A stretch of DNA of 64,000 bases from Blastococcus saxobsidens (GCF_002938435.1 NZ_POQT01000005.1:62001-126000), one strand, 5' to 3'; positions 17,492 through 27,895 are shown, counted from the stretch's first letter. Notes: generated by a model from the letters alone, not told the origin. Translations and numbers: made by a program.

Positions 17492-18595
17492 TCAGCGGAC
17501 GCGGGAGGGCATGAACGGCGGCCGGACGGCCTCGACCGCCAGCGTGCGCCCACGGACGTCGACGGCCAGCCCGGCCCCCTCGACGACCCCCGCGGCCGAG
17601 TCGAGGAGGGCCAGGCCGATCCCCACCCGCAGCGAGGGCGAGAACGTCCCGCTGGTCACCGTGCCGACCGACGCGCCGTCCGGGCCCAGCACGGTCATGC
17701 CCGGGCGCGGGCTCTGCCGCCCGGCCGCCCGCAGCCCCCAGAGCAGCCGGGCGGGCCCGGCCTCCTTCTCCGCCAGCAGCGCCTCGCGCCCCCAGAAGGC
17801 CGGCTTGCCCCAGCCGACCGCCCAGCCGGCCCGCGCCTGCACCGGGGTGATGTCCCCGGAGAGCTCGTGGCCGTGCAGCGGGTAGCCCATCTCGGTGCGC
17901 AGGGTGTCCCGCGCGCCCAGCCCGCACGGGCGGATGCCGAGGTCCTGCCCCGCCTCGAGCAGGGCGTCCCACAGGGCGGCGGCGTGCTCCGCCCCGACCA
18001 TCAGCTCGTAGCCGTGCTCGCCGGTGTAGCCGGTGCGGCAGACCGTCACCTCGGCACCGCCCGCGCCGGACCCGGTCACGAAGGACATGTAGGACAGCTC
18101 GCCCGGCATGCCGAGCAGCTCGAGGACCTGCAGCGACCGCGGCCCCTGCACCGCCAGCACGGCGACGTCGGCGTGCCGGTCGGTCACCGCCACCCCCGCG
18201 GGCGCCGCCTCGGCCAGCCGGCGGAGGACCCCGGCGGCGTTCGCCGCGTTGGGCACCAGCAGCACGTCGTCGTCGCCGCGCAGGTAGACGATCAGGTCGT
18301 CGACGACACCGCCGTCGTCCTGGCAGCACAGCGTGTACTGCGCGCGACCGGGCCCGATGCGGGACAGGTCGTTGGTCAGGCAGCTGTCCACGAACGCTGC
18401 CGCGCCCGGTCCGCGCACCGTGCCGGTGCCCAGGTGGGAGACGTCGAAGAGCCCCACGCCCTCGCGGACGGCGGCGTGCTCGGCCAGCACCCCACCCCCG
18501 GCGTACTCGATCGGCATCGACCAGCCGCTGAAGTCGGCCAGCTTGGCGCCGGCGGCCACGTGCCGGTCGTGCAACGGGGAGGTCAGCGGGCTCAC
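17492..18595 (-). CDS. gcvT: Glycine cleavage system T protein (aminomethyltransferase)
   Basis: A 367-residue tetrahydrofolate-dependent aminomethyltransferase. The opening [20 protein letters not shown], the [14 protein letters not shown] motif and the [15 protein letters not shown] segment are characteristic. It releases ammonia and transfers the methylene group from the lipoylated H protein, so it depends on the lipB/lipA products. The GTG at 18595 has TAGCGT 7 nt upstream on the minus strand. The gene is divergent from pepA with only 35 bp between starts. Confidence 0.95.
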   Translation of the reverse strand: MSPLTSPLHDRHVAAGAKLADFSGWSMPIEYAGGGVLAEHAAVREGVGLFDVSHLGTGTVRGPGAAAFVDSCLTNDLSRIGPGRAQYTLCCQDDGGVVDDLIVYLRGDDDVLLVPNAANAAGVLRRLAEAAPAGVAVTDRHADVAVLAVQGPRSLQVLELLGMPGELSYMSFVTGSGAGGAEVTVCRTGYTGEHGYELMVGAEHAAALWDALLEAGQDLGIRPCGLGARDTLRTEMGYPLHGHELSGDITPVQARAGWAVGWGKPAFWGREALLAEKEAGPARLLWGLRAAGRQSPRPGMTVLGPDGASVGTVTSGTFSPSLRVGIGLALLDSAAGVVEGAGLAVDVRGRTLAVEAVRPPFMPSRVR

Positions 18596-18602
18596 GCGCT
18601 GC

Positions 18603-18608
18603 ACGCTA
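18603..18608 (-). promoter_or_regulatory. -10 box of the gcvT leaderless promoter
   Basis: TAGCGT on the minus strand, 7 nt before the gcvT GTG. It is 10 bp from the facing -10 box of pepA. Confidence 0.5.
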
Positions 18609-18618
18609 GCGGGATGCC

Positions 18619-18624
18619 TACGAT
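18619..18624 (+). promoter_or_regulatory. -10 box of the pepA leaderless promoter
   Basis: TACGAT on the plus strand, 6 nt before the pepA GTG at 18631. Confidence 0.5.
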
Positions 18625-18630
18625 CAGGCG

Positions 18631-20142
18631 GTGCCACCGACGATCTCCGCGACCGACCACCCGCTCGAGAAGCTGACCGCCGACGCCGTCGTCGTCGCCG
18701 TCGGCAAGGGTCCCGACGGCCCCCTCCCCACACCAGGCGCCGAGGCCGTCGACCGCCTGCTCGGCGGACGGCTCTTCGGCGCGCTGGCCGACCTGGGGGC
18801 CCGCGGGGCGGAGGACGAGGTCACCCGGCTGCCGTCGTTCGGGCAGGGCCCCTTCCCGGTGGTCGCCGTCGTGGGTCTCGGCGCGCCCGACGCGTCCGGC
18901 GGCTACGCCCCGGACGCGGTCCGCCGTGCGGCCGGTGCCGCGAGCCGTGCGCTGCGCGGCCGTCGCACCGTGGTCACCCTGCTCGCCGCCGTCGGGGGCA
19001 CGCCCGACGCCGACCGGCTGCACGCCGTCGGCGAGGGCTCCCTGCTCGGCGCCTACGAGTTCACCGCCTACAAGTCCGACCTGCCGGCCAACCGTCCGAC
19101 GCCGCCGCAGGAGTTCACGGTGGTCGTCCCCGGCGCCGCCGCCGCGGAGACCGCGCTGCGCCGGGTCCGCGCCGTCGCCGACGCCGTCACGCTGGTGCGC
19201 GACCTGGTGAACACCCCGCCCAACGACCTCTTCCCCGCCGAGCTGGCCGCGCGCGGCGCCGCCGCCGGCGAGAAGCTGGGCCTGGCCGCGGAGATCCTCG
19301 ACGAGGACGCGCTCGCCGCCGGTGGCTACGGCGGCATCCTCGCGGTCGGCGGCGGTTCCAGCCGCAAGCCCCGGCTGCTGCGGCTGACCTACTCGGGTGC
19401 GAACGCGCGCAAGAAGATCGCGCTGGTCGGCAAGGGCATCACCTTCGACAGCGGCGGCATCTCGATCAAGCCCGCCGCGAAGATGGAGGACATGAAGAGC
19501 GACATGGCCGGCGCGGCGGCCGTGATCGCCACCGTCTGCCTCGTCGCGCAGCTCCGCCTGCCGGTCGAGGTCATCGCCACCGTGCCGATCGCCGAGAACC
19601 TGCCGAGCGCGACCTCCTACCGCCCGGCCGACGTGGTCACCTTCCGCAACGGCAAGAAGGCCGAGATCACGAACACCGACGCCGAGGGCCGGGTCGTGCT
19701 CGCCGACGCGATCGCCCGCGCCGCCGAGGACCAGCCCGACGTGCTCCTGGAGACCGCCACCCTGACCGGCGCGCAGCTGGTCGCGCTGGGCGGGCGCACC
19801 GCCGGCGTCATGGGCAGCGACGACCTGCGCGACGCCGTCGTCGCCGCGTCCCGGCGCACCGGCGAGGCCATGTGGCCGATGCCGCTGCCGGCCGAGCTGC
19901 GCAAGGGCCTGGACTCCGCGGTCGCCGACATGGTGAACGCCAACGCCGACCGCATGGGCGGCATGCTCGTGGGCGGGCACTTCCTGGCGGAGTTCGTGCC
20001 CGACGGCCTGCCCTGGGCGCACATCGACATCGCCGGGCCGAGCTACAACACCGGCGCCGCGTGGGGCTACACCCCCAAGGGCGGCACCGGTGTGCCGGTG
20101 CGCACCCTGCTGGCGACCATCGAGGCCCTGATCGCCGACTAG
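18631..20142 (+). CDS. pepA: Leucyl aminopeptidase (M17)
   Basis: A 503-residue cytosolic zinc aminopeptidase. The N-terminal macro-like domain is followed by the catalytic domain with [24 protein letters not shown] and the M17 signature NTDAEGR, which carry metal ligands and the catalytic Lys and Arg. It releases N-terminal residues from peptides and in some bacteria also binds DNA. Length is typical. The stop is 15 nt before repeat copy B, which may end its transcript. Confidence 0.95.
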   Translation: MPPTISATDHPLEKLTADAVVVAVGKGPDGPLPTPGAEAVDRLLGGRLFGALADLGARGAEDEVTRLPSFGQGPFPVVAVVGLGAPDASGGYAPDAVRRAAGAASRALRGRRTVVTLLAAVGGTPDADRLHAVGEGSLLGAYEFTAYKSDLPANRPTPPQEFTVVVPGAAAAETALRRVRAVADAVTLVRDLVNTPPNDLFPAELAARGAAAGEKLGLAAEILDEDALAAGGYGGILAVGGGSSRKPRLLRLTYSGANARKKIALVGKGITFDSGGISIKPAAKMEDMKSDMAGAAAVIATVCLVAQLRLPVEVIATVPIAENLPSATSYRPADVVTFRNGKKAEITNTDAEGRVVLADAIARAAEDQPDVLLETATLTGAQLVALGGRTAGVMGSDDLRDAVVAASRRTGEAMWPMPLPAELRKGLDSAVADMVNANADRMGGMLVGGHFLAEFVPDGLPWAHIDIAGPSYNTGAAWGYTPKGGTGVPVRTLLATIEALIAD

Positions 20143-20157
20143 GTGACGTGCTGGAAC

Positions 20158-20210
20158 GGCCACCGGCAGGGGCCCGCCGCGAGCTAGCGAGTGGTGGGGG
20201 GCCGGTGGTC
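20158..20210. repeat. Dispersed two-stem hairpin element, copy B
   Basis: Outer stem CCACCGGC (20160-20167) with GCCGGTGG (20201-20208); inner stem CCCGCCGC (20173-20180) with GTGGTGGG (20191-20198); loop GAGCTAGCGA; ends GGTCCTT. Its right half encodes the last residues and the stop of the convergent 119-residue gene. Confidence 0.75.
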
Positions 20211-20543
20211 CTTGGACCAGTCGCGCATCCGCTGCGGGTAGCCGGTCACCTGCGCGTCGTACACCGGGATCGTGAGCTCGCGGGACAGCCGCCGCGCGAC
20301 GTCGGGGCCTCCGATGCGCCGGCGGGTCCACTCGCCGTCGGCGGCCACGAGCACGATCGTCGCCTCCGTGACGGCGGTGCGCGGCTCCACGTAGCCCTCC
20401 ACCCCGCGGCGGGTCGCGACGAACTGCTCGAGGTGGCTGAGGTCGGCGCGCTCCGCGGCGCGGTCCAGCGTCGCGCGCCGGCCGGCGCCACCGCTCCCCC
20501 CGGTGCGGGCCGCTCGCCCGCGCAACCGGTCGAACAGACCCAT
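20184..20543 (-). CDS. Conserved hypothetical protein (119 residues)
   Basis: Starts at ATG 20543 after a GAGGGAGA site, MGLFDRLRGRAARTGG. The C-terminal half, ATIVLVAADGEWTRRRIGGPDVARRLSRELTIPVYDAQVTGYPQRM in two parts, reads as a compact alpha-beta domain known from uncharacterised actinobacterial proteins next to lpd. The last nine residues (KDHRPPTTR) and the stop codon come from repeat copy B, so the C-terminus may have been altered by the element. Function unknown. Confidence 0.7.
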   Translation of the reverse strand: MGLFDRLRGRAARTGGSGGAGRRATLDRAAERADLSHLEQFVATRRGVEGYVEPRTAVTEATIVLVAADGEWTRRRIGGPDVARRLSRELTIPVYDAQVTGYPQRMRDWSKDHRPPTTR

Positions 20544-20696
20544 GCGCTCTCCCTCGCCGATCCGGCGACCGTGATCACCACGACGCTCGCGAGAGCAACG
20601 GTGGTCCCCGCCGGCTCGTTCCCGGAGTGGCAGGATGGGCACCAGCCCCCGCCCGCCTCGAGCGGGGCCGCCGTCCGCCGCACCTGAGGAGCACCC

Positions 20697-22076
20697 GTGA
20701 GCGCACCCGCCTCCCCTGCCGACCTGGTCATCCTGGGAGGTGGCTCGGGTGGCTACGCCGCTGCCTTCCGCGCCTCGGAGCTCGGCCTGGACGTCGTCCT
20801 CATCGAGAAGGACAAGGTCGGCGGCACCTGCCTGCACCGCGGCTGCATCCCCACCAAGGCGCTGCTGCACGCCGGTGAGGTGGCCGACCTGGCCCGCGAG
20901 GGCGAGCAGTTCGGCGTGAAGACCTCGCTGGCCGGCATCGACATGGACGGTGTCAACGCCTACAAGGACGGCGTCATCGCCAAGCTCTACAAGGGGCTGC
21001 AGGGGCTGGTGAAGGCCCGCAAGATCACCTACGTCGAGGGCGAGGGCCGGCTGACGTCCCCCACGACGGTCGAGGTGAACGGCCAGTCCTACGAGGGCAA
21101 GCACGTCCTGCTGGCCACCGGTTCCTACCCCCGCTCGCTGCCGGGCCTGGAGATCGACGGCACGAAGGTCATCACCAGCGACCACGCGCTGAAGCTCGAC
21201 CGGGTGCCCGCGTCGGCGATCATCCTCGGCGGCGGCGTCATCGGCTGCGAGTTCGCCAGCGCGTGGAAGTCCTTCGGCGTCGACGTCACCATCGTCGAGG
21301 CGCTCCCCCATCTCGTCCCGCTCGAGGACGAGTCCGCCTCCAAGCTGCTCGAGCGCGCCTTCCGCCGTCGCAAGATCGGCTTCGAGCTGGGCAGCCGCTT
21401 CTCCGGTGTGCAGAGCACCGAGAACGGCGTCAAGGTCTCGCTGGAGAACGGCAAGGAGATCGAGGCCGAGCTGCTGCTCGTCGCCGTCGGTCGCGGGCCG
21501 GTCAGCTCCGGCATCGGCTACGAGGAGGTGGGCGTCCAGATGGACCGCGGCTACGTCCTCGTCGACGAGTACATGCGCACGAACCTGCCCACGGTCTCCG
21601 CCGTCGGCGACCTCGTCCCGACCCTGCAGCTGGCGCACGTCGGTTTCGGCGAGGGCATCCTCGTCGCCGAGCGGGTGGCCGGCCTCGAGCCCGCCCCCAT
21701 CGACTACGCCGGCGTCCCGCGCATCACCTACTCCGACCCAGAGGTGGCCTCGGTCGGGCTCACCGAGGCCCAGGCCAAGGAGCGCTACGGCGAGGTCAAG
21801 ACCCTCACCTACGACCTCGCCGGCAACGGCCGCAGCCAGATCCTGAAGACCACGGGCGCGGTCAAGCTCATCCAGGCCCCCGACGGCCCGGTCGTCGGCA
21901 TCCACATGGTGGGCAGCCGCGTCGGCGAGCTCATCGCCGAGGCACAGCTCATCTACAACTGGGAGGCCGAGGCCGACGACGTCGCCAGCCTCATCCACCC
22001 GCACCCGACCCAGAGCGAGGCTCTCGGCGAGGCCCACCTGGCCCTCGCCGGCAAGCCCCTGCACGTGCACGGCTGA
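20697..22076 (+). CDS. lpd: Dihydrolipoyl dehydrogenase (E3)
   Basis: A 459-residue flavoprotein. The FAD-binding [10 protein letters not shown] opening, the redox-active disulfide CLHRGC ([14 protein letters not shown]), the NAD-binding [11 protein letters not shown] and the C-terminal HPHPTQSE with its catalytic His-Glu are present. It reoxidises dihydrolipoyl groups of the E2 enzyme encoded next, and of the glycine cleavage H protein. GTG start with GAGGAG upstream; sucB begins 50 bp downstream, so the two form an operon. Confidence 0.96.
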   Translation: MSAPASPADLVILGGGSGGYAAAFRASELGLDVVLIEKDKVGGTCLHRGCIPTKALLHAGEVADLAREGEQFGVKTSLAGIDMDGVNAYKDGVIAKLYKGLQGLVKARKITYVEGEGRLTSPTTVEVNGQSYEGKHVLLATGSYPRSLPGLEIDGTKVITSDHALKLDRVPASAIILGGGVIGCEFASAWKSFGVDVTIVEALPHLVPLEDESASKLLERAFRRRKIGFELGSRFSGVQSTENGVKVSLENGKEIEAELLLVAVGRGPVSSGIGYEEVGVQMDRGYVLVDEYMRTNLPTVSAVGDLVPTLQLAHVGFGEGILVAERVAGLEPAPIDYAGVPRITYSDPEVASVGLTEAQAKERYGEVKTLTYDLAGNGRSQILKTTGAVKLIQAPDGPVVGIHMVGSRVGELIAEAQLIYNWEAEADDVASLIHPHPTQSEALGEAHLALAGKPLHVHG

Positions 22077-22126
22077 ACGACCCCACTCCCCCATCCCCGC
22101 ACCGCGCCAGAAGGAGCACTGCCCCG

Positions 22127-23953
22127 ATGCCGACGTCCGTCACCATGCCCGCCCTGGGCGAGAGCGTCACCGAGGGCACGGTCACCCGCTGGCTCAAGCA
22201 GGAGGGTGACCAGGTCGAGGTCGACGAGCCCCTCCTCGAGGTGTCGACCGACAAGGTCGACACCGAGATCCCGTCGCCGGCCGCCGGGGTGCTGACCAAG
22301 ATCCTGGTCGCCGAGGACGAGACGGTCGACGTCGGCGCCGAGCTCGCCGTCATCGGTGGGGAGGGCGACGGCGGTGGCTCGGCCCCCGCCGGCGACGCGG
22401 CCTCCGCGGACGACGAGACCATGCCCGAGACCCCGGCCCAGCAGGTCGAGGACGCCGCCCCGGCCGCGCAGGAGGAGTCCGCCGCCGAGCCCCAGCCCGA
22501 GCCGGAGCCCGCGCAGGCCTCGGACGGCGGCAGCGCCGGCGGTGGTGGTGGCGGTGAGGGCACTCCGGTGACCATGCCGGCGCTGGGCGAGAGCGTCACC
22601 GAGGGCACGGTCACGCGCTGGCTCAAGGCCGTGGGCGACGACGTCACCGTCGACGAGCCGCTCCTCGAGGTCTCCACCGACAAGGTCGACACCGAGATCC
22701 CGTCGCCGGTCAGCGGCACCCTGCTCGAGATCACCGTCGCCGAGGACGAGACCGTCGACGTCGGCGCCCAGCTCGCCGTGATCGGTTCGGGTACCGGCGG
22801 CGGCTCGGCCCCGGCCCCCGCGCCGCAGCAGGAGGCGCCCGCCGAAGAGAAGCCGCAGGCCGCGCCGGAGGCCAAGCCGGCCGCCACCGAGACCGCGCAG
22901 CCCGGCGGCGACTACGGCGCCAGCGGCGCCCAGCCCGCCGCCTCCCCCACGTCGGCGCCGGCTCCCCAGGTGGCTCCCCAGGCGCCTGCCGCCGCACCGT
23001 CCGGCGACGGCGGCGGCCAGTACGTGACGCCGCTGGTGCGCCGGCTGGCGGCCGAGCACGGCGTCGACCTGAACACCGTCTCCGGCACCGGTGTGGGTGG
23101 CCGGATCCGCAAGCAGGACGTGCTGGCCGCGGCGGAGCAGAAGTCGGCCCCGGCCGCCGCGCCCGCCACCCCGGCCGCGTCCGGCGGCGCCCGGACCCCG
23201 TCGCCGGCCGCCACGCCGGACACCTCGGTGCGGGGCCGCACGGAGAAGATGTCGCGCCTGCGCACGGTGATCGCCCGTCGCATGGTGGAGTCGCTGCAGG
23301 TGAGCGCGCAGCTCACCACGGTGGTCGAGGCCGACGTCACGCGCATCGCCAAGCTGCGGCAGCAGGCCAAGGCCGACTTCGAGGCCCGCGAGGGCGTCAA
23401 GCTGTCGTTCCTGCCCTTCTTCGCCAAGGCCGCGGTCGAGGCGCTGAAGCAGCACCCGTCGGTGAACTGCTCGATCGACCAGGAGGCCGGCACGGTCACC
23501 TACCACGACACCGAGAACCTCGGCGTCGCGGTGGACACCGAGCGCGGGCTGCTGGTGCCGGTGATCCACGAGGCCGGTGACCTGAGCCTCGGTGGGATCG
23601 CCCGCAAGATCGCCGACCTGGCCGAGCGCACCCGCACCAACAAGGTGACGCCGGACGAGCTGGGCGGGGGCACGTTCACGCTGACCAACACCGGCAGCCG
23701 CGGCGCGCTGTTCGACACCCCGATCATCAACCAGCCGCAGGTGGCCATCCTGGGCACCGGCTCGGTGGTGAAGCGCCCGGTCGTCGTCCAGGACCCCGAC
23801 CTCGGTGAGGTCATCGCCGTCCGGTCGATGGTCTACCTGGCCCTCACCTACGACCACCGGATCGTCGACGGCGCCGACGCCGCCCGGTTCCTCACCACGG
23901 TGCGGGAGCGGCTCGAGGCCGGCCAGTTCCACGGCGAGCTCGGGCTCGCCTGA
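22127..23953 (+). CDS. sucB: 2-oxo acid dehydrogenase E2 with two lipoyl domains (dihydrolipoamide succinyl-/acyltransferase)
   Basis: A 608-residue E2. Two lipoyl domains (about residues 3-77 and 147-222) carry lipoylation lysines K43 and K186 in [12 protein letters not shown]; they are nearly identical in DNA, a tandem duplication. Ala/Pro/Glu-rich linkers connect to a peripheral-subunit-binding domain (about 299-336, [16 protein letters not shown]) and a catalytic domain with DHRIVDG (576-582). The name sucB follows actinobacterial usage, where this protein can serve both pyruvate and 2-oxoglutarate complexes. It follows lpd in one operon and ends at a strong terminator. Confidence 0.94.
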   Translation: MPTSVTMPALGESVTEGTVTRWLKQEGDQVEVDEPLLEVSTDKVDTEIPSPAAGVLTKILVAEDETVDVGAELAVIGGEGDGGGSAPAGDAASADDETMPETPAQQVEDAAPAAQEESAAEPQPEPEPAQASDGGSAGGGGGGEGTPVTMPALGESVTEGTVTRWLKAVGDDVTVDEPLLEVSTDKVDTEIPSPVSGTLLEITVAEDETVDVGAQLAVIGSGTGGGSAPAPAPQQEAPAEEKPQAAPEAKPAATETAQPGGDYGASGAQPAASPTSAPAPQVAPQAPAAAPSGDGGGQYVTPLVRRLAAEHGVDLNTVSGTGVGGRIRKQDVLAAAEQKSAPAAAPATPAASGGARTPSPAATPDTSVRGRTEKMSRLRTVIARRMVESLQVSAQLTTVVEADVTRIAKLRQQAKADFEAREGVKLSFLPFFAKAAVEALKQHPSVNCSIDQEAGTVTYHDTENLGVAVDTERGLLVPVIHEAGDLSLGGIARKIADLAERTRTNKVTPDELGGGTFTLTNTGSRGALFDTPIINQPQVAILGTGSVVKRPVVVQDPDLGEVIAVRSMVYLALTYDHRIVDGADAARFLTTVRERLEAGQFHGELGLA

Positions 23954-23963
23954 TCGACGCCCG

Positions 23964-23995
23964 CTCGGGGCCCCGGTGACCACCGGGGCCCCGAG
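23964..23995 (+). terminator. Terminator after sucB
   Basis: Perfect 15-bp hairpin, arms CTCGGGGCCCCGGTG and CACCGGGGCCCCGAG, 2-nt loop, 10 nt after the stop. Confidence 0.85.
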
Positions 23996-24037
23996 CCCGT
24001 TCTGCCCTGCACGCGGGTGCACACCGGGGAGTGCCGC

Positions 24038-24943
24038 ATGAAGATCGCCGTCGCCGGGGCCTCCGGCCTCATCGGCAGCGCCCTGCTGCCCGCCCTGCGC
24101 GCCGACGGGCACGAGGTGGTGCAGCTGGTCCGGCGCACGCCGCGCACCAGCGAGGAGCACCGCTGGGACCCCCAGCACCGGCGGATCGACCCGGCGGTCC
24201 TGCAGGACGTCGATGCGGTGGTGAACCTGGCCGGCGTGGGCGTCGGTGACCGCCGCTGGACCGAGAAGCACAAGCGGGCCGTGCTGACCAGCCGCGTGGA
24301 CACGACCACCACGCTCAGCGAGACACTCGCCGGTCTCGCCGCCTCCGATCCCGACCGTTCCCGTGTGCTGGTGAACGCCTCGGGCGTGGGCTGGTACGGC
24401 GACACCGGTGACCGGATCGTCGACGAGTCCGCCCCGCCCGGCGACGACTTCCTCGCCGAGGTGTGCGTCGCCTGGGAGGGCGCCACCCGGCCGGCCGCCG
24501 ACGCCGGCGTGCGGGTGGTCCGGCTGCGTACCGGCCTGGTGCTGGCGCGCGGCGGTCTGCTGGGCCGGCTGCTGCCGATCTTCCGGGCCGGGCTCGGCGG
24601 TCGGCTCGGTTCCGGGCGGCAGTACATGCCCTGGATCAGCCTGGACGACGAGGTCGCCGCCATCCGGTTCCTGCTGACCTCCCCGGTCAGCGGGCCGGTC
24701 AACCTCTGCGGGCCGGCGCCGGTGACCAACGCCGAGTTCACCGCGGCGCTGGGCCGGGTCCTGCACCGGCCGGCCGTGCTGGTCGTCCCACCACCGGCGC
24801 TGTGGGTCGCGCTCGGGGAGTTCGCCCGCGTCGGGGCGCTGGCAGGTCAGCGGGCCGTGCCCGCCGCGCTCACCGACGCCGGCTTCCGCTTCACGCACAC
24901 CGACCTCGAGTCGGCGCTGCGCGCGGTGCTGGCCCGCGGCTGA
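24038..24943 (+). CDS. TIGR01777 family epimerase/SDR protein
   Basis: A 301-residue extended short-chain dehydrogenase-like protein with the nucleotide-binding GASGLIGSALLPAL opening, VVNLAGVGVGDRRWTEKHK, the catalytic-region SGVGWYGDTGD and the family's MPWISLDDEVAAIRFLL segment. This is the TIGR01777 (SDR39U1-like) family, of unknown substrate. ATG 24038 was chosen because GGGGAG lies 7 nt upstream. Its stop is 3 bp from the convergent kinase stop. Confidence 0.88.
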   Translation: MKIAVAGASGLIGSALLPALRADGHEVVQLVRRTPRTSEEHRWDPQHRRIDPAVLQDVDAVVNLAGVGVGDRRWTEKHKRAVLTSRVDTTTTLSETLAGLAASDPDRSRVLVNASGVGWYGDTGDRIVDESAPPGDDFLAEVCVAWEGATRPAADAGVRVVRLRTGLVLARGGLLGRLLPIFRAGLGGRLGSGRQYMPWISLDDEVAAIRFLLTSPVSGPVNLCGPAPVTNAEFTAALGRVLHRPAVLVVPPPALWVALGEFARVGALAGQRAVPAALTDAGFRFTHTDLESALRAVLARG

Positions 24944-24946
24944 GCC

Positions 24947-26545
24947 TCAGCCCAGCCGCTCCGCCGCATCGATCCGCCAGCCCTCCGGCGTCCGCACCAG
25001 CAGCAGGCGGACCTCGGCGTCGGCGCGGCCCGGAACCGTGCGCAGCGCCGGCCCGTCGGGCTGATCGGCGGCGACGACGCGGTGGTCCGGCCGGCGATCG
25101 GTCACCCGGAGCTCCGCCCGCGTCCCCGCGACCTCGACCACGACCACCTCGACGACCACCGGCGCGAACCCGACGAGCACCTCCCCCGTGGCCTCGAGCG
25201 CCCGCGCGGCCTCCTGGTCGGCGGTCAGCAACGCGCTCCCCGTCGTGTAGACGGCGAGAAGCCGCTCCGGCCCCTGACCCGCGAAGGCCTCGGCGCGTCG
25301 CTGGTACAGCTCCTCCAGCAGCACCCGCCACTCCTCCGGGGTGCTCGGCGTCGCCCCCTCGGGCGATCCGGGAGAAGCCGGGTCGCCGCCCTCGGGGGGA
25401 GCAGGGGTGGGCAGCGGTGGGGACGGCTCCGCCGGCGCCGGCGCGGTGGCGGCAGCGACGGAGGGGCTGCCGGCCTCCTCGCCCCAGCGCCCGCCCAGCC
25501 ACGCGGTGAGGGAGAGCGCGATCAGCACCGCGGTGGCGACGAGCAGTCCGCGCACCACCGTGGGACGGCCGACGGCACGCAGCCGGGCACGGGCATGCCG
25601 GCCGCGCTCGGGAGCCGTCACCACCGGCGCCGGCCGCGGCCGCCGGCCGGGCACCACGTGCGTCATGGCCGAGCGCACGTCCGGCCGGCCCCCCTGCGAT
25701 CCGACCGGCGCGGCGGACAGCGACACCGGCGCGGCCGGGCAGGCGTGCCGCAGCTCGAAGGCGAACGCCGCTGCCGTGCCGCGTTCGTGCGGATCAGCCG
25801 CCAGGCCACGGCGGATCACCTGGACGAGGCCCGCCGGCGCCCCCGGGGCCAGCTCGGCCACGTCGGGCAGGTGGCCGTCCGCGGCCACCGCGAGCGTGTC
25901 CGCGGGTGTCGCCGCGTTCCAGGGCGCGATGCCGGTGAGCGCGTGGAAGGCAGCTGCCGCCACCCCGAAGACGTCGGAGGCGGGGCCGGGCGCACCGCCG
26001 CGGGCGACGACCGGGTCGACGTAGGCGGGGGTCACCTCCGCGGCCGCCGACTCCCCGAGGACCCGGGCCACGCCCAGATCGGTGAGCACCGGGCGGCCCT
26101 CCGCGGTGAACAGGATGTTGCCCGGCGACAGGTCGCCGTGGACCACCCCGGAGTCGTGCGCGTGCGCGAGCGCCGCGGCCACCGGCGCGAGGGCTGTCAC
26201 CACCTCCCCCGGCGTCAGGCGGCCCCGCCGGGCGAGCAGCCCGGCGAGGCTCCCGCCGGCGAGCAGCTCGAGGACCAGCGCCACCCGCGGCACGCCCCCA
26301 CGACGCGGCTGGTGGACCACCTCGACGAGCCGCACCAGGTGCGGGTGGTCCAGCTCTCCCAGCAGGGCCGCCTCCCGCGCCTGCCGCTCGGGCTCCCCCG
26401 CCACCAGCACCTTGACCGCCACGGGGTTGCCGCCGCCACGTGGCACCGCCCGCCACACCTCGCCCGAGCCGCCCCGGCCGAGCAGCTCCTGGAGGGTGTA
26501 ACCCGGGACGACGGGAGGCACCGGGGTCGGGTCGGCAGCGGGCAT
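24947..26545 (-). CDS. Membrane-anchored Ser/Thr protein kinase
   Basis: A 532-residue protein. The kinase domain (about residues 14-265) has the GRGGSGEVW nucleotide loop, the VAVKVL lysine, the catalytic loop HGDLSPGN (HRD replaced by HGD) and DLG in place of DFG. A Pro-rich linker, one transmembrane helix (VVRGLLVATAVLIALSLTAWL) and an extracellular domain follow; the outer part resembles a SnoaL/NTF2-like fold by its RRAEAFAGQGPERLLAVYT start, which is a guess. ATG 26545 has TACGGT 7 nt upstream. Activity is likely but the HGD/DLG changes deserve note. Confidence 0.85.
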   Translation of the reverse strand: MPAADPTPVPPVVPGYTLQELLGRGGSGEVWRAVPRGGGNPVAVKVLVAGEPERQAREAALLGELDHPHLVRLVEVVHQPRRGGVPRVALVLELLAGGSLAGLLARRGRLTPGEVVTALAPVAAALAHAHDSGVVHGDLSPGNILFTAEGRPVLTDLGVARVLGESAAAEVTPAYVDPVVARGGAPGPASDVFGVAAAAFHALTGIAPWNAATPADTLAVAADGHLPDVAELAPGAPAGLVQVIRRGLAADPHERGTAAAFAFELRHACPAAPVSLSAAPVGSQGGRPDVRSAMTHVVPGRRPRPAPVVTAPERGRHARARLRAVGRPTVVRGLLVATAVLIALSLTAWLGGRWGEEAGSPSVAAATAPAPAEPSPPLPTPAPPEGGDPASPGSPEGATPSTPEEWRVLLEELYQRRAEAFAGQGPERLLAVYTTGSALLTADQEAARALEATGEVLVGFAPVVVEVVVVEVAGTRAELRVTDRRPDHRVVAADQPDGPALRTVPGRADAEVRLLLVRTPEGWRIDAAERLG

Positions 26546-26552
26546 GACGGGC

Positions 26553-26558
26553 ACCGTA
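26553..26558 (-). promoter_or_regulatory. -10 box of the kinase leaderless promoter
   Basis: TACGGT on the minus strand with 7 nt to the kinase ATG at 26545. Confidence 0.5.
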
Positions 26559-26638
26559 GACGGATCCGGCCAGGTGCCGTCCCCGTTGTCCACAGGCCGC
26601 GGCGACCTCCCGGGCGGCCCGGTGGCGCCCGCCCCGGT

Positions 26639-26644
26639 TACGGT
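26639..26644 (+). promoter_or_regulatory. -10 box of the FAD oxidoreductase leaderless promoter
   Basis: TACGGT on the plus strand with 6 nt to the GTG at 26651; the divergent kinase gene uses the same hexamer. Confidence 0.5.
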
Positions 26645-26650
26645 CGGGCG

Positions 26651-27895
26651 GTGTCCATGCCGCTGCAGGCCGAGGTCGTCGTGGTCGGGGCGGGACTGGC
26701 GGGCCTGTCGGCGGCGCACCGGCTGGCCGGTGCCGGACTCGACGTCCACGTGCTGGAGGCGTCCGGGCACGTGGGTGGGCGGGTGGCCTCCGAGCGGATC
26801 GACGGTTTCGTCGTGGACCGCGGCTTCCAGGTGTTCAACACCGGCTACCCGCGGGCGGCCGATCTGGATCTGCCCGCGCTGGAGCTCGGCTGGTTCCAGC
26901 GGGGCGCGGTCATCCGGGTCGACGGCCGTCCGCACCGGGTGGTCGACCCGCGACGGCGCCCGGACGCCGTGCTCGGCACGGCCGCAGCACCGCTGGGCAA
27001 CCTCCGCGAGAAGGCGGCCCTCGTGGCGTTCTCGCTGCGCGCCGGCTACGGCCCCGTCGCCGCCCTGCTGAGCAGGCCGGAGGCCACGGCGGAGGAGGCA
27101 CTGCGCCGGGCCGGCGTGGGCGACGCCGCCATCGAACGGTTCCTCCGCCCCTTCCTCGCCGGCGTCCTGCTGGAGGACCGGCTCGCCACCTCCAGCCGCT
27201 ACGTGGACCTGCTGTGGCGCAGCTTCGTCCGGGGTGCCACCGGCCTGCCGGCGGCCGGTATGCAGGCCATCGGCGAGCAGCTGGCCGGGCGCCTCCAACC
27301 CGGCCGCGTCCACCTGGGCACCCCGGTCCGGTCGGTGTCCCCCGGCACGGTCGGCACCGACGACGGCACGTGGTCGGCCGCCGCCGTCGTCGTCGCCACC
27401 GATCCGGGGACGGCGGCCGGCCTGCTCCCGGCCGTGGAGGCGGCCGCCCCGCGGCAGGTCACCACCCACCTGCACGTGCTGCCGCGGTCCCCGTGGCCGA
27501 GCGCGCTCATCGTGCTCGGGCAGCCCGGCGGCCGGCTGGTCAACTCGGCGGTCGTGTCCGACGCCCAGCCGCGGTACAGCCCGGACGGCCGGGCGCTCGT
27601 CGCCAGCTCCACCCTCGAGCCGACGCGGGAGGCCGAGGTCCGCGCCGAGGTCGCCGCGGTGCACGGGGTCTCCCCCTCCGACCTCGAGCACCTGACCACG
27701 GTCACCGTCCCGGGGGCGCAGCCGGCCGCACTGCCGCCGTTGCGGCTGCGGCGACCGGTCGACCTCGGCGACGGCGTCTACGTGTGCGGCGACCACCGGG
27801 ACACCCCGTCCATCCAGGGCGCCATGGCCAGCGGCGCCCGGGCGGCGCGCGCGGTCCTCCGCGCGCTGCGCCCCGACGCCCCGAGGAGCGGCTGA
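26651..27895 (+). CDS. FAD-dependent amine oxidase/desaturase-like protein
   Basis: A 414-residue flavoprotein. The dinucleotide-binding motif VVVVGAGLAGLSAAHRL and the following LEASGHVGGRVASERIDGF are diagnostic of the amine oxidase/phytoene desaturase superfamily, and the C-terminal VYVCGDHRDTPSIQGAMASG closes the FAD fold. The substrate cannot be told. GTG 26651 was chosen for its leaderless TACGGT box; an in-frame ATG lies two codons later. The end overlaps the peptidase E start (TGATG). Confidence 0.88.
   Translation: MSMPLQAEVVVVGAGLAGLSAAHRLAGAGLDVHVLEASGHVGGRVASERIDGFVVDRGFQVFNTGYPRAADLDLPALELGWFQRGAVIRVDGRPHRVVDPRRRPDAVLGTAAAPLGNLREKAALVAFSLRAGYGPVAALLSRPEATAEEALRRAGVGDAAIERFLRPFLAGVLLEDRLATSSRYVDLLWRSFVRGATGLPAAGMQAIGEQLAGRLQPGRVHLGTPVRSVSPGTVGTDDGTWSAAAVVVATDPGTAAGLLPAVEAAAPRQVTTHLHVLPRSPWPSALIVLGQPGGRLVNSAVVSDAQPRYSPDGRALVASSTLEPTREAEVRAEVAAVHGVSPSDLEHLTTVTVPGAQPAALPPLRLRRPVDLGDGVYVCGDHRDTPSIQGAMASGARAARAVLRALRPDAPRSG

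Noticed and set aside
22139-22780. Near-identical repeated lipoyl-domain DNA in sucB as a possible assembly error
   Set aside because: Two lipoyl domains are normal for actinobacterial E2 proteins and the linkers between them differ.
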